Of a DNA stretch of 31,848 nucleotides, positions 16,473 through 23,885 are shown piece after piece. This DNA comes from Thiobacillus sp. UBA6918. Lineage in GTDB: Bacteria > Pseudomonadota > Gammaproteobacteria > Burkholderiales > Thiobacillaceae. Every line of letters starts with the position of its first letter. Within the stretch, counting starts at the first letter, position 1. The notes beneath the pieces are model-generated. The model made no database searches. It saw only the letters and a list, made by a program, of their open reading frames with translations, and was not told the DNA's origin. The translations under genes were made by a program, and so were the position numbers. Location of the stretch: positions 1 through 31,848 of the forward strand of contig DKAU01000126.1 of NCBI GenBank assembly GCA_002450925.1, in the 5' to 3' direction.

Positions 16473-18169
16473 GCAAACGCAAACTGAATCTTGTGCTGTG
16501 CTGGCACATGCACCAGCCGGACTATCGCGACTCGGCAACGGGAAAGTTCAGACTGCCATGGACTTACCTGCATGCGCTTAAGGACTATTCCGACATGGCG
16601 GCACACATCGAGGCAGAACCCCGAGCTCGCGCCGTGTTCAATTTCGTGCCGATATTGCTCGACCAGCTTGAGGATTATGCCGATCAATTCGCGACCGGAA
16701 ATTATCGCGATCCGTTGCTGGAGCTTTTATCAAGGCCTGACTACATTCGTTTAACTGCAGAAGAACGCGACTTCATTCTCGACTGCGGTTTTCGTTGCGG
16801 GCACGATGAGATGGTCTCGCCATACCCACCCTACAAGCGTCTGCACGAACTGTATGACCAGCTTGAGAAGTTCGGCGGCCAGTCGATGGAGTACCTGTCC
16901 GGCCAGTACATGGCAGATTTGCTGACCTGGTATCACCTTGTCTGGATCGGCGAAACCGTGAACCGCAGTGATCCATTGCCTGTAAGGATGATGGCGAAGG
17001 GAGAGAGTTTTTCTTTTGAAGACAGAAAAGCACTGCTTGAGCTGATTGGTCGGGTGGTAAGCAACCTGATTCCACGATACAGGAAACTGGCAGAGGAAGG
17101 ACGCATAGAGATTTCCAGCACACCGCACACCCATCCTATCGCACCCCTGTTGATTGATTTCAGCACGGCCCGCGAGGCGTGGCCGGAAGCTGTTTTGCCG
17201 AGGGCTCATCACTACCCGGGCGGCACTGACCGCGTTGCATTTCACATCCATTCGGCCATCGAATCTCATGTTCGGCGATTTGGAAAAGCCCCGGCGGGGT
17301 TTTGGCCTGCTGAAGGCGGGATTTCCGATGCCGTAGTCAGTCAGTTTGCCAAGGCCGGAGTGAACTGGACTGCAAGCGGTGGCAGCGTGCTTGCCAACAG
17401 CCTGAGAAGTAAGGGTAAGAAGGTAAATAAACCCCTCGATTACTTATACCGGCCATATCGCGTAGAGGGAATGGATAATGGCTCCGTGTGTTTTTTTCGG
17501 GATGACAGGCTCTCCGACCTGATCGGTTTCGAATATGCCAAGTGGCACAGCGATAACTCTGTTTCGCATTTCATAAAGGAACTTGAGCGCATCCATGAAG
17601 ATTCAGGTGATGATGAACCCATGGTTTCTGTCATCCTGGATGGCGAAAATGCGTGGGAATATTACCCGTACAACGGTTTCTATTTTCTGTCCGGACTGTA
17701 CAAGGCCTTGGCAGAGCATCCGTACATAAAAATGACGACGTTCAGTGAGTATCTGTCTGTCATCGACACAGAAAGGATTGGCAGCCTCTCGGGGCTGACA
17801 GCAGGAAGCTGGGTCTATGGAACTTTTTCGACATGGATAGGTGATTCCGCCAAAAACACCGCATGGGATCTCCTGTGTGACGCCAAGCTGGTATTTGACA
17901 AGACGGAAGCTTCGGGAAATCTGACGGCCGTCCAACTTGAAAAGGCCTACCGGCAGTTGGCTGTATGTGAAAGCTCGGACTGGTTTTGGTGGTTTGGCGA
18001 CTATAACCCTGCCCATGCGGTGTCCAGTTTTGACCTTTTGTACAGGGAAAACCTGAAGCTTCTTTATCGGTTATTGGGCGTTGATCCACCTGCACACCTC
18101 GATGAGCCGATATGCCGCGGCACTGGTGCAGAAGCTGAAGCGGGCGGTGCCATGCGACGGTCAAGTTAG
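16469..18169 (+). CDS. Glycoside hydrolase family 57 enzyme (amylase-like)
   Basis: A 566-residue cytosolic GH57 enzyme acting on alpha-glucans; family members are alpha-amylases, 4-alpha-glucanotransferases or branching enzymes. Visible motifs are HMHQPDY (13-19, GH57 region 1), FWPAEGGIS (279-285, catalytic nucleophile E282) and VILDGENAWEYY (388-399, acid/base D391). No signal peptide is present, so it works on internal glycogen rather than external starch. It overlaps glgC by 4 bases (ATGA), which points to glycogen synthesis or remodelling. The last 15 or so residues (GTGAEAEAGG and on) look unstructured and poorly conserved. The exact reaction cannot be assigned from sequence; since a GH13 GlgB is also present, a second branching enzyme would be redundant, and amylase or glucanotransferase is my preferred reading. 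Confidence 0.9.
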   Translation: MSKRKLNLVLCWHMHQPDYRDSATGKFRLPWTYLHALKDYSDMAAHIEAEPRARAVFNFVPILLDQLEDYADQFATGNYRDPLLELLSRPDYIRLTAEERDFILDCGFRCGHDEMVSPYPPYKRLHELYDQLEKFGGQSMEYLSGQYMADLLTWYHLVWIGETVNRSDPLPVRMMAKGESFSFEDRKALLELIGRVVSNLIPRYRKLAEEGRIEISSTPHTHPIAPLLIDFSTAREAWPEAVLPRAHHYPGGTDRVAFHIHSAIESHVRRFGKAPAGFWPAEGGISDAVVSQFAKAGVNWTASGGSVLANSLRSKGKKVNKPLDYLYRPYRVEGMDNGSVCFFRDDRLSDLIGFEYAKWHSDNSVSHFIKELERIHEDSGDDEPMVSVILDGENAWEYYPYNGFYFLSGLYKALAEHPYIKMTTFSEYLSVIDTERIGSLSGLTAGSWVYGTFSTWIGDSAKNTAWDLLCDAKLVFDKTEASGNLTAVQLEKAYRQLAVCESSDWFWWFGDYNPAHAVSSFDLLYRENLKLLYRLLGVDPPAHLDEPICRGTGAEAEAGGAMRRSS

Positions 18170-18222
18170 ACGTAAACAGGTTTTTACGAGAGAATGCGTG
18201 CTCTTGTGCACGGAGTTTCGAA

Positions 18223-18714
18223 ATGAGTCACGATGTAGTTCAAACGGGGCTGGTTGTTTACATCACCTATTCCATCCTCGACCCAGCCGGGAATGTAGTC
18301 GAGCAGCACGATCTGCCTGTGGGCTATGTCCAGGGTGGAAACAGTGGCTTGTTGCCCAGCATCGAGTCAGCAGTCGCCGGCAAGAAGATAGGCGATCAGG
18401 TTGAAATCACGTTGCCTCCCGAGGAAGGTTTTGGTGAATATGATCCCGATCTGTCTTTCACTGACGATGTCGATAATGTTCCGCCACAGTTTCGGCGTGT
18501 TGGCGCCCAGGTGCAAATGTCCAATGAAGAAGGCCAGACAAGGACCTTTTATGTGACACGTCTTGAAGAAGGAAAACTGACTGTGGATGCAAATCATCCT
18601 CTTGCTGGACAGAATGCCACCTGTGTTGTCACGGTCATAAACGTCCGCGATGCCACTCCTGAGGAAATGCTGTCAGGCATGGCGGCCGATTCAGCACCGA
18701 CGCAATTGCATTAA
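18223..18714 (+). CDS. slyD: SlyD-type FKBP peptidyl-prolyl cis-trans isomerase
   Basis: A 163-residue cytosolic peptidyl-prolyl isomerase and chaperone. It has the FKBP half-domains split by the insert-in-flap chaperone domain (about 70-125) and the diagnostic VDANHPLAG (121-129). GYVQGGNSGLLPSIESAVAG (34-53) is the isomerase core. The C-terminus (ATPEEMLSGMAADSAPTQLH) lacks the histidine-rich metal-binding tail of E. coli SlyD, so it is unlikely to be a nickel chaperone of that type. A GGAG lies 8 bases before the ATG. The 53-base gap after the GH57 gene holds a small inverted repeat (CGTAAA/TTTACG, 18171-18188). A bidirectional terminator follows the gene. Confidence 0.92.
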   Translation: MSHDVVQTGLVVYITYSILDPAGNVVEQHDLPVGYVQGGNSGLLPSIESAVAGKKIGDQVEITLPPEEGFGEYDPDLSFTDDVDNVPPQFRRVGAQVQMSNEEGQTRTFYVTRLEEGKLTVDANHPLAGQNATCVVTVINVRDATPEEMLSGMAADSAPTQLH

Positions 18715-18735
18715 TAACAGCAGATCAAAACCAAG

Positions 18736-18762
18736 AAAAAAGCCGGGCAAGCCCGGCTTTTT
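18736..18762. terminator. Bidirectional intrinsic terminator
   Basis: AGCCGGGC-AA-GCCCGGCT flanked by A-runs on the left and T-runs on the right. It sits between the convergent slyD and SCP2-like genes and can terminate both. Confidence 0.92.
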
Positions 18763-18780
18763 ACTTGAGCAACCTGCTTG

Positions 18781-19302
18781 TTATTTGGGGCAGGCCTGAT
18801 CAGAAGCGATTTTGCCTGGTAGACGCAGGAAAGCCTCGAACGGCCCCATCACGCTCATGGCTTCAAACATGGGGCCTTCGAACTGAAGGCGACCAAAGGT
18901 CATGGCTTTCATCGGGCCATACTCGCCTGCGCCCATCTCGTTCCAGCGCTTGGTTTCGGCATGCATGAGGTAATCAACACTGAAATTGGGCTTGGCAGTC
19001 TGCTGCTTGCCGCCATAGACGCACATGGCCTTGCCGTCCTTGGCAACGATTTTCAATTCGGTAATGTACTTGTCGCCGCAATCGGTACGGTACATCTGGA
19101 TAATCTTGTAGCCGCGGTCTTCGTCATTCTTGATCCACTTATCGGCAAGTCCATTGCTCAGTGTGGCGTCCTTGTTCCAGGCGTCGCATGCCTGTGCAGT
19201 CCATTCTGCAGACATCATGGCCGGGGCTGCCTGGGCTCCGGTGGCGAAAACTGCCATCATGCCGGCGGCGATGATGGAAGCATTGCGGGAAAGCTTTGTC
19301 AT
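18781..19302 (-). CDS. Exported SCP2-like (sterol carrier-like) domain protein
   Basis: A 173-residue periplasmic protein that looks like the SCP2 sterol-binding fold (lipid-binding). The start at 19302 has AAGGAG 8 bases ahead and gives a clean signal peptide (MTKLSRNASIIAAGMMAVFA, cleavage near AQA-AP). An in-frame alternative at 19383 would bury the signal. The mature part has four cysteines (39, 75, 94, 171), suggesting two disulfides in the periplasm. LQFEGPMFEAMSVMGPFEAF (139-158) is the hydrophobic SCP2-like C-terminal half. It lies downstream of two YeeE/YedE genes on the same strand but has its own promoter-like sequence. Substrate is unknown; bacterial SCP2 proteins are not expected to bind sterols as such. 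Confidence 0.75.
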   Translation of the reverse strand: MTKLSRNASIIAAGMMAVFATGAQAAPAMMSAEWTAQACDAWNKDATLSNGLADKWIKNDEDRGYKIIQMYRTDCGDKYITELKIVAKDGKAMCVYGGKQQTAKPNFSVDYLMHAETKRWNEMGAGEYGPMKAMTFGRLQFEGPMFEAMSVMGPFEAFLRLPGKIASDQACPK

Positions 19303-19354
19303 TCGGTCTTCTCCTTGATAGGTGTTAGTGAAAGGGATAATCCTTCCAGACGGC

Positions 19355-19383
19355 AAATTACTCGCAGCTGGTGTGGCTGTCAA
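19355..19383 (-). promoter_or_regulatory. Candidate promoter for the SCP2-like gene
   Basis: On the minus strand, a consensus TTGACA (19378-19383), 17-base spacer and a poor -10 TAATTT (19355-19360), lying in the gap after the YeeE/YedE genes. The predicted start leaves a leader of about 45 bases before the ATG at 19302. Confidence 0.45.
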
Positions 19384-19390
19384 TGTGACT

Positions 19391-19810
19391 CTAATCAGGC
19401 AAATAGTTCCTCAGGGCACCGTAAAGCCATGTGCCATGTAGTGCGCCAGCAAGGGCAATAAGGGCGCCTATCGAGCCCATGCCAACAAGCGCGAAAATCG
19501 GCCCAGGGCACAGGCCGATAATTCCCCACCCCAGGCCAAAGATCAGTCCGCCAAGAATGAATTTGTAGCGACCTTGTTCCTTGACAGGGATTTCCATGGG
19601 GGCGCCTTCTAGTGAGGCTCGGCCGATGAATTTTTTCATGAGGTGGACCCCCAGGACACCAGTGATGATGGCCGTCATCATGATGCCGTACATGTGGAAA
19701 GACTTGAAATGGAACATCTCCATGATTCGGTACCACGATGCAGCTTCGGATTTGACCAAAGTGAAACCGAACAGGGTGCCGGCGAAAAGGTAGGGTAGAA
19801 GACGCATCAT
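19391..19810 (-). CDS. YeeE/YedE (DUF6691) family half-transporter, small subunit
   Basis: A 139-residue inner-membrane protein of the YeeE/YedE sulfur-transport family, in the split form where two short proteins replace one long one. It has about four hydrophobic segments, and a conserved GWGIIGLCPGPIFALVG (94-110) with C101, which in YeeE-type transporters lies on the thiosulfate path. It overlaps the other half by 4 bases (ATGA type), so the two are co-translated and probably act together. The substrate is likely a reduced sulfur compound such as thiosulfate; this is inferred from characterised YeeE, not shown here. Confidence 0.85.
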   Translation of the reverse strand: MMRLLPYLFAGTLFGFTLVKSEAASWYRIMEMFHFKSFHMYGIMMTAIITGVLGVHLMKKFIGRASLEGAPMEIPVKEQGRYKFILGGLIFGLGWGIIGLCPGPIFALVGMGSIGALIALAGALHGTWLYGALRNYLPD

Positions 19811-20382
19811 GGATTAATGCTCCCTATCAATGCAGGCGTGATGAAATGAGCTGCAATGAGTCCGCCGGTAAAGATGCCAAGTACTGCCAGCAAGGATTGT
19901 GGCTGCATGGTTGAAAGACCGGTAATGGCATGTCCAGAGGTGCAGCCGTTTGCATAGCGAGTGCCAAAACCGACCAAAACTCCGCCAACAAACATGATGA
20001 CGATACTTTCCCAATAAAGTCCAAACAGGACAGGAGGCAGGAATCCCTCGCCAATGGGAATGTTCCAGTAAGCAATCTGGGTGAGAAACTCAACCGAGAG
20101 ATTCACTGGGTCTGGATTGGCGAAGACGACTCCGGCAAGGAACCCTCCCAGCATGGTCCCTATCGCGAACAACAGGCTCCAGCTATGTTCACGCCAGTTG
20201 TACTTGAAGAAATCCACACCTATTGATTGCGGCTGGGAAATGGCGCACAAATGCCTCAGGTTGGAAGAAATACCGAATGATCGACTACCGATCCAGATCA
20301 TGAGCGGAACCATAAGGCCGATGATGGGGCCGGCAACATACCAGGGCCACGGCGAATGTAACCAATAATTAAGTGTGTCCAC
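19807..20382 (-). CDS. YeeE/YedE family half-transporter, large subunit
   Basis: A 191-residue inner-membrane protein with about five hydrophobic segments and the family hallmark GTRYANGCTSGHAITGLS (140-157), whose C147 matches the conserved cysteine of thiosulfate transporters. The start is GTG at 20382 with GGAG 6 bases ahead. It begins 29 bases after the lipoprotein gene of the MCE locus, on the same strand, so readthrough from that operon is possible. With the overlapping gene at 19391-19810 it forms a two-part sulfur uptake or exchange system. Confidence 0.87.
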   Translation of the reverse strand: MDTLNYWLHSPWPWYVAGPIIGLMVPLMIWIGSRSFGISSNLRHLCAISQPQSIGVDFFKYNWREHSWSLLFAIGTMLGGFLAGVVFANPDPVNLSVEFLTQIAYWNIPIGEGFLPPVLFGLYWESIVIMFVGGVLVGFGTRYANGCTSGHAITGLSTMQPQSLLAVLGIFTGGLIAAHFITPALIGSINP

Positions 20383-20411
20383 GACTGCTCCAGTAGTACT
20401 TGGGCAAATGC

Positions 20412-21071
20412 TTAAAGTGATTCCTCAACCAGCTTTATGCGGGCGTGAATCCTTTCCATTGCAGCAGAATCGCCCTTTAGTCTTGCACGGTTTTCCTGCA
20501 GTTTCAGATAAACCAGCAGGGGTTTTCTCCAACCCTGCTCAGATGCTGTTTCAACAGCCAGATTCAAAATGCCGTCATCTGCCTGCTTCTGCATGACCAC
20601 AATGGAGATGGCTATCAGCCTCGAAAAAGGGTCGTCAATTTTTTGCAGGATGGCCAGGTTCTTGGCCGGATCGCGGTTGGTTGCGAAGTCGCGGTATTGA
20701 GAAGGCAGCTTACGAGCATCCAGTTTTTCCCATTGGCCGCTTATCAAGCGATGGTAAGTGTCGTCATCAGTGCTGGTACCTAGTTTTGCGTACTCTAGAT
20801 AGCCTGAACAGGTTTCGAACGTAAGACTTGCCTGGCGTGTGGCGCAGCGGATGAGGTGCAGCCTTGCCGTTTCCTCAATTTTTGCAGCGCTGCCAGTGGC
20901 GTCCAGTGCCTGTTCGAAATAACGCTCAGCAAGTGTGTTGTTTCCCTTGAGTTCAGCCCTTTCATATTTCTCGATCAGGCTGACACTGTCCTTCTTCCAG
21001 TCAGGTACAACTTTCCCGCCCCCGCAGGAGGACAACAGGATGACAAGTGAGACAAGCAGTAAGTTTCTCAT
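20412..21071 (-). CDS. Lipoprotein of the MCE locus, unknown family
   Basis: A 219-residue predicted lipoprotein: signal sequence MRNLLLVSLVILLSSC with lipobox LSSC (C16), followed by GGG, which would not retain it in the inner membrane by the Asp+2 rule. The mature part is largely helical and repeat-like, with several A/L-rich helices (AERYFEQALDATGSA, AVETASEQGW) resembling TPR-type packing, though I see no clear TPR consensus. Its ATG overlaps the stop of the MCE gene (ATGA), so it is very likely part of the same transport system. It does not look like the PqiC/ABC-auxiliary lipoprotein usually found in this place. No function assigned. Confidence 0.8.
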   Translation of the reverse strand: MRNLLLVSLVILLSSCGGGKVVPDWKKDSVSLIEKYERAELKGNNTLAERYFEQALDATGSAAKIEETARLHLIRCATRQASLTFETCSGYLEYAKLGTSTDDDTYHRLISGQWEKLDARKLPSQYRDFATNRDPAKNLAILQKIDDPFSRLIAISIVVMQKQADDGILNLAVETASEQGWRKPLLVYLKLQENRARLKGDSAAMERIHARIKLVEESL

Positions 21072-22018
21072 GGCAGTTTCATGTCCGCATCCTTACTGAA
21101 GGGCCACATGCGGTTTATGTCAGAGATAAGGTCGTTTGCCTTGCGAACTGCTTCGTCGATATCTGCCCTCAGCTTGCCAAGGTCCTGGGTGCCATCTTTC
21201 ACATTGGCAGAAATATCAACAGCATTTTTCAGCAGAGCATCTACACGCTTTAGGCTGCCCTGAGCGTCTGTGAGCATGGCACGTACTTGGGCCAGTGCTT
21301 GTTTGCTCTGTTCGGACAAGCCATCTTCGGCAAACAGCCATCGGTCTGTCTTGGCCAGCATCGCATCAACCTTTGCAGATACGTCATTGAGGCGCTTGGT
21401 AAGAGTCTCCAGATTCTTCAGGCTTGCCACAACCGGGCGCGCATTTTCCTCGCTGCCGAGCATACCTTCGAGTACACCGTATTTGCCGTTCATGCGCCCG
21501 GTAATGGTCTTGACGTTGGCAAGCGCGCCGTTGAGTTCGCCATCCTGGCGGGTGATGTGTTCAACATTGGCGAGAATGTTCTTCACGCGCTCAATCAGTG
21601 CAGGAATTTCCTGGGTGGGATCGGTAACCAGGAGCAGAACCGTGGAATTGTCTGGCAGTTGCGGAGAAGACAGGTTCGGAGAACTGACCTTGATCTTGGC
21701 GCCACCGACCAGAGGCTTGTCCAGGGTAAACGTACTGTCAACTCTCAACCATCGAGCCCCATCCTGGGAAACTTCTGCCTTGATCACGATGCCGCCAGCG
21801 TCATTCAGGTTTACGCTGCTGACCTGCCCAATCGGCATGCCCGAGAATGTCAGGGCCATTCCTGGGGAAATGCCATCAGCGCTGGCCGCCGCCAGGTTCA
21901 GATGTTGGCGCTGCTCAAAGAAGCCCCGCGCATGCATCACGTACAAAAGAAAGCCCAGTGAAAGCACCAAAACAGTGATCACAAAAAGGCCAACTTTCAG
22001 ATGCAGGTTTTTGAACAT
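21068..22018 (-). CDS. MCE/MlaD family protein
   Basis: A 316-residue inner-membrane-anchored, periplasmic MCE protein of the kind that carries lipids between membranes. One N-terminal transmembrane helix (about 8-27) is followed by a single MCE domain (about 38-115) containing GMALTFSGMPIGQVSSVNL. A long helical, coiled-coil-prone tail (about 130-305) could form the hexameric channel seen in PqiB/LetB-like members or a simpler ring. It is longer than E. coli MlaD (183). Its neighbours are an MlaE-like permease and a degenerate ATPase upstream, and a lipoprotein downstream overlapping by 4 bases. Lipid transport is the likely job; substrate and direction are unknown. Confidence 0.9.
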   Translation of the reverse strand: MFKNLHLKVGLFVITVLVLSLGFLLYVMHARGFFEQRQHLNLAAASADGISPGMALTFSGMPIGQVSSVNLNDAGGIVIKAEVSQDGARWLRVDSTFTLDKPLVGGAKIKVSSPNLSSPQLPDNSTVLLLVTDPTQEIPALIERVKNILANVEHITRQDGELNGALANVKTITGRMNGKYGVLEGMLGSEENARPVVASLKNLETLTKRLNDVSAKVDAMLAKTDRWLFAEDGLSEQSKQALAQVRAMLTDAQGSLKRVDALLKNAVDISANVKDGTQDLGKLRADIDEAVRKANDLISDINRMWPFSKDADMKLP

Positions 22019-22032
22019 GGGTAATGAATATT

Positions 22033-22449
22033 TCAGTCGTAGAGTGGGCGATTCCAGTCGAAATCAAATACTTCCCATTTTGCCGGGCCGTTTTCAATGC
22101 GGAAAGCCAGTCCGCGCAGAAAAGCAGGATAGGGGATATCGTACAACATCGCGCCCGGACGTTCGATAACAAGCTGCGGGCGCTTGAGTATAAGCGCCCT
22201 TGCCAGTTTGGTGACGAATCGCTCAGATGGGTTCATGTCGGGGTCGCGCTTGTCGCTTATTGCCCCAAAACCAAGTTGATCTAGCAGAGCCTGGGCCTGA
22301 CGAGAGGACTCTGCTGCATCGAAATGCTTCTGGTAAAGGGGGATGAGTGCCACATTTTCTCGTGCGGAAAGATTGGCCCGAAGGGGCAGGTCGAGGGAAA
22401 CCAGCGCTGTCTGTTCGTCGGACAGGCTGTTGACAGATTCTGTCAGCAT
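22033..22449 (-). CDS. Truncated ABC ATPase-like subunit lacking Walker A
   Basis: A 138-residue protein aligning with the C-terminal two thirds of an ABC ATPase. Residues 27-38 (LSARENVALIPL) match the segment after the Q-loop. MNPSERFVTKLARALIL (72-88) stands where LSGGQ and the following helix belong, and PQLVIERPGA (91-100) stands where Walker B and the catalytic glutamate belong. The P-loop is absent, the signature is degraded, and the expected Asp-Glu is Glu-Arg. In-frame sequence upstream is closed by a TGA inside the permease gene, and only 20 bases separate the two genes, so no missing half is encoded next door. It may be a structural remnant, a regulatory partner or decaying. The intact frame and tight operon position argue for a kept protein. 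Confidence 0.75.
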   Translation of the reverse strand: MLTESVNSLSDEQTALVSLDLPLRANLSARENVALIPLYQKHFDAAESSRQAQALLDQLGFGAISDKRDPDMNPSERFVTKLARALILKRPQLVIERPGAMLYDIPYPAFLRGLAFRIENGPAKWEVFDFDWNRPLYD

Positions 22450-22469
22450 TTCCGCGTTGGCAAAGCTGA

Positions 22470-23264
22470 TCAGATGTATTTCAGTGCTAATGACAACACC
22501 TCAATCAAAACCAGTGCAAGAAACACCCGCATCATTCCGCGCAATACGGAGACCGGGACCATGAACAGTTTTTTGGGGGTCTCAATGCCTGCAGCCATGG
22601 GAAGCGTGGTAACGGCAAGGCCGAAGAATGTGCACTTTACTGCCAGGCCCAGCAATATGTTTACGCTGAATACCGTAGCTATTGTTGTCGAGAAGGTTGA
22701 AAAACCCGTCGCGCTCATCCCATAAATGGACAGATAGGCAAGAATGGTGGTCAACACACTGCCCAGAACAGTGAGGCCGATGACTGATATAACCCCTCCT
22801 GCAATCCTGGGAAGGAACTCGAACTGCATCGGCTCCACCTTGCAATGGGAAAGCGCATCGAGCTCGTTGTTGACTTTCATGAGCGCCACTTCGGTATTGA
22901 TGGCCGAGCCGGACCGTAGGGCAATCAGTAATGCGGTCAGGAAGGGCAGCAATTCGAGCAGGAGGACCCTAATAATCATTTCGGTCGCCGCATCAAACAG
23001 CCCCACATTTCGAGCAGTCGATAGGGTAATGGTGATAATTACCCAGGAAATGGCCATCACGTAGATTATGTAAATATGCAGGATCTGGACGGCCGTAAAG
23101 TAGATTTGCTTGGCAATGGTGTCCAGAGTGGCGCGGTTCCAGGTGGTGTGGCGCGTAATGGTGGACAGAACATCAGTCAAAAAGCTGACGATGCCGTAGG
23201 TAGTACTCCACCATCCCGCCGCCTTGGCGCCGGTTCGCTCGATGAAATTTAACAGGAACTCCAT
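22470..23264 (-). CDS. MlaE-family ABC permease of an MCE lipid transporter
   Basis: A 264-residue inner-membrane permease of the MlaE family, first gene of the MCE operon. It has five to six hydrophobic segments and the family cytoplasmic element LRSGSAINTEVALMKVNNEL leading into DAL, equivalent to the coupling region that contacts the ATPase in MlaFEDB. That region is intact although the neighbouring ATPase gene has lost its P-loop. The gene diverges from the SH3-protein gene across 93 bases, where a minus-strand CATAAT could be a -10 but no -35 is clear. Confidence 0.9.
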   Translation of the reverse strand: MEFLLNFIERTGAKAAGWWSTTYGIVSFLTDVLSTITRHTTWNRATLDTIAKQIYFTAVQILHIYIIYVMAISWVIITITLSTARNVGLFDAATEMIIRVLLLELLPFLTALLIALRSGSAINTEVALMKVNNELDALSHCKVEPMQFEFLPRIAGGVISVIGLTVLGSVLTTILAYLSIYGMSATGFSTFSTTIATVFSVNILLGLAVKCTFFGLAVTTLPMAAGIETPKKLFMVPVSVLRGMMRVFLALVLIEVLSLALKYI

Positions 23265-23357
23265 GCGTTTTCGCGGGGTCTTCCGTATATGAAGCTTGTA
23301 TTATGCCAATACCGGCAATAAAGTTTACGAAGAAGCAGATAGTTTAGGAGGTCTTTA

Positions 23358-23885
23358 ATGAAACGCACATTGAGCGTTCTTGCCCTAACCATGATAAGCA
23401 GCGCGGCGCTTGCAGCGCCGGGACTTGCGTTAAAGGACGAGAATTTGCTGTCCAAACCCGCGTCCGGTTCAACTTCAGTTGGCAAAATGGCCAAGGGCAT
23501 GTCTGTCGATATCGTGGCAAAACAGGGTGGCTGGTTACAGATCAAGGCAGGCAAGGCGCAAGGCTGGGTCAGGCTGCTGAGCGTCCGTGCCGGCTCTGGC
23601 GCCGCCGGTAGTGATGGATTGGCTGGGGTGGCTGGGGTGGCTGGTGCGGTTACCCGGCAATCCGATTCAAGCCGAGTGGTCGCAGTTGCCGGTGTGCGCG
23701 GCCTGAATGAAGAAGACCTCAAGGGTGCAAAGTTCAATGCAGAAGAACTTGCCAGGATGGAAGGTTTTGCAGTGACGAGTACGCAGGCGAAAGCGTTTGC
23801 GGACAAGTCGGGACTCAAGCCTCAAAATGTGGCTGGCTTGCCCAAACCAGAGTCGCAGTCTGGTTCTGATTGGGGGAACAACTAA
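23358..23885 (+). CDS. Exported SH3-domain protein
   Basis: A 175-residue exported protein. It has a signal peptide (MKRTLSVLALTMISSAALAA, cleavage after ALA) and a bacterial SH3-like domain (about 25-78, with GMSVDIVAKQGGWLQIKAG and GWVRL). A short Gly/Ala/Val linker made by 9-base DNA repeats and a C-terminal part of unknown fold follow. The SH3-like fold suggests binding to cell-wall peptides or proteins in the periplasm. A strong AGGAGG ribosome site precedes the ATG. The stop codon is followed immediately by the M48 protease start, so it is the first gene of a five-gene set. Confidence 0.85.
   Translation: MKRTLSVLALTMISSAALAAPGLALKDENLLSKPASGSTSVGKMAKGMSVDIVAKQGGWLQIKAGKAQGWVRLLSVRAGSGAAGSDGLAGVAGVAGAVTRQSDSSRVVAVAGVRGLNEEDLKGAKFNAEELARMEGFAVTSTQAKAFADKSGLKPQNVAGLPKPESQSGSDWGNN
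23621..23647 (+). repeat. 9-base tandem repeat in the SH3-protein linker
   Basis: Two exact copies of GGCTGGGGT and a third, diverged copy. The unit is a multiple of three, so slippage would change linker length (a VAG-type tripeptide) without breaking the frame. Confidence 0.75.

Noticed and set aside
22033..22490. ABC ATPase as a simple frameshift with its first half in another frame
   Set aside because: In-frame sequence upstream ends at a TGA within the permease gene, and the overlapping frame is the intact permease C-terminus, so no hidden P-loop sequence exists next to it.
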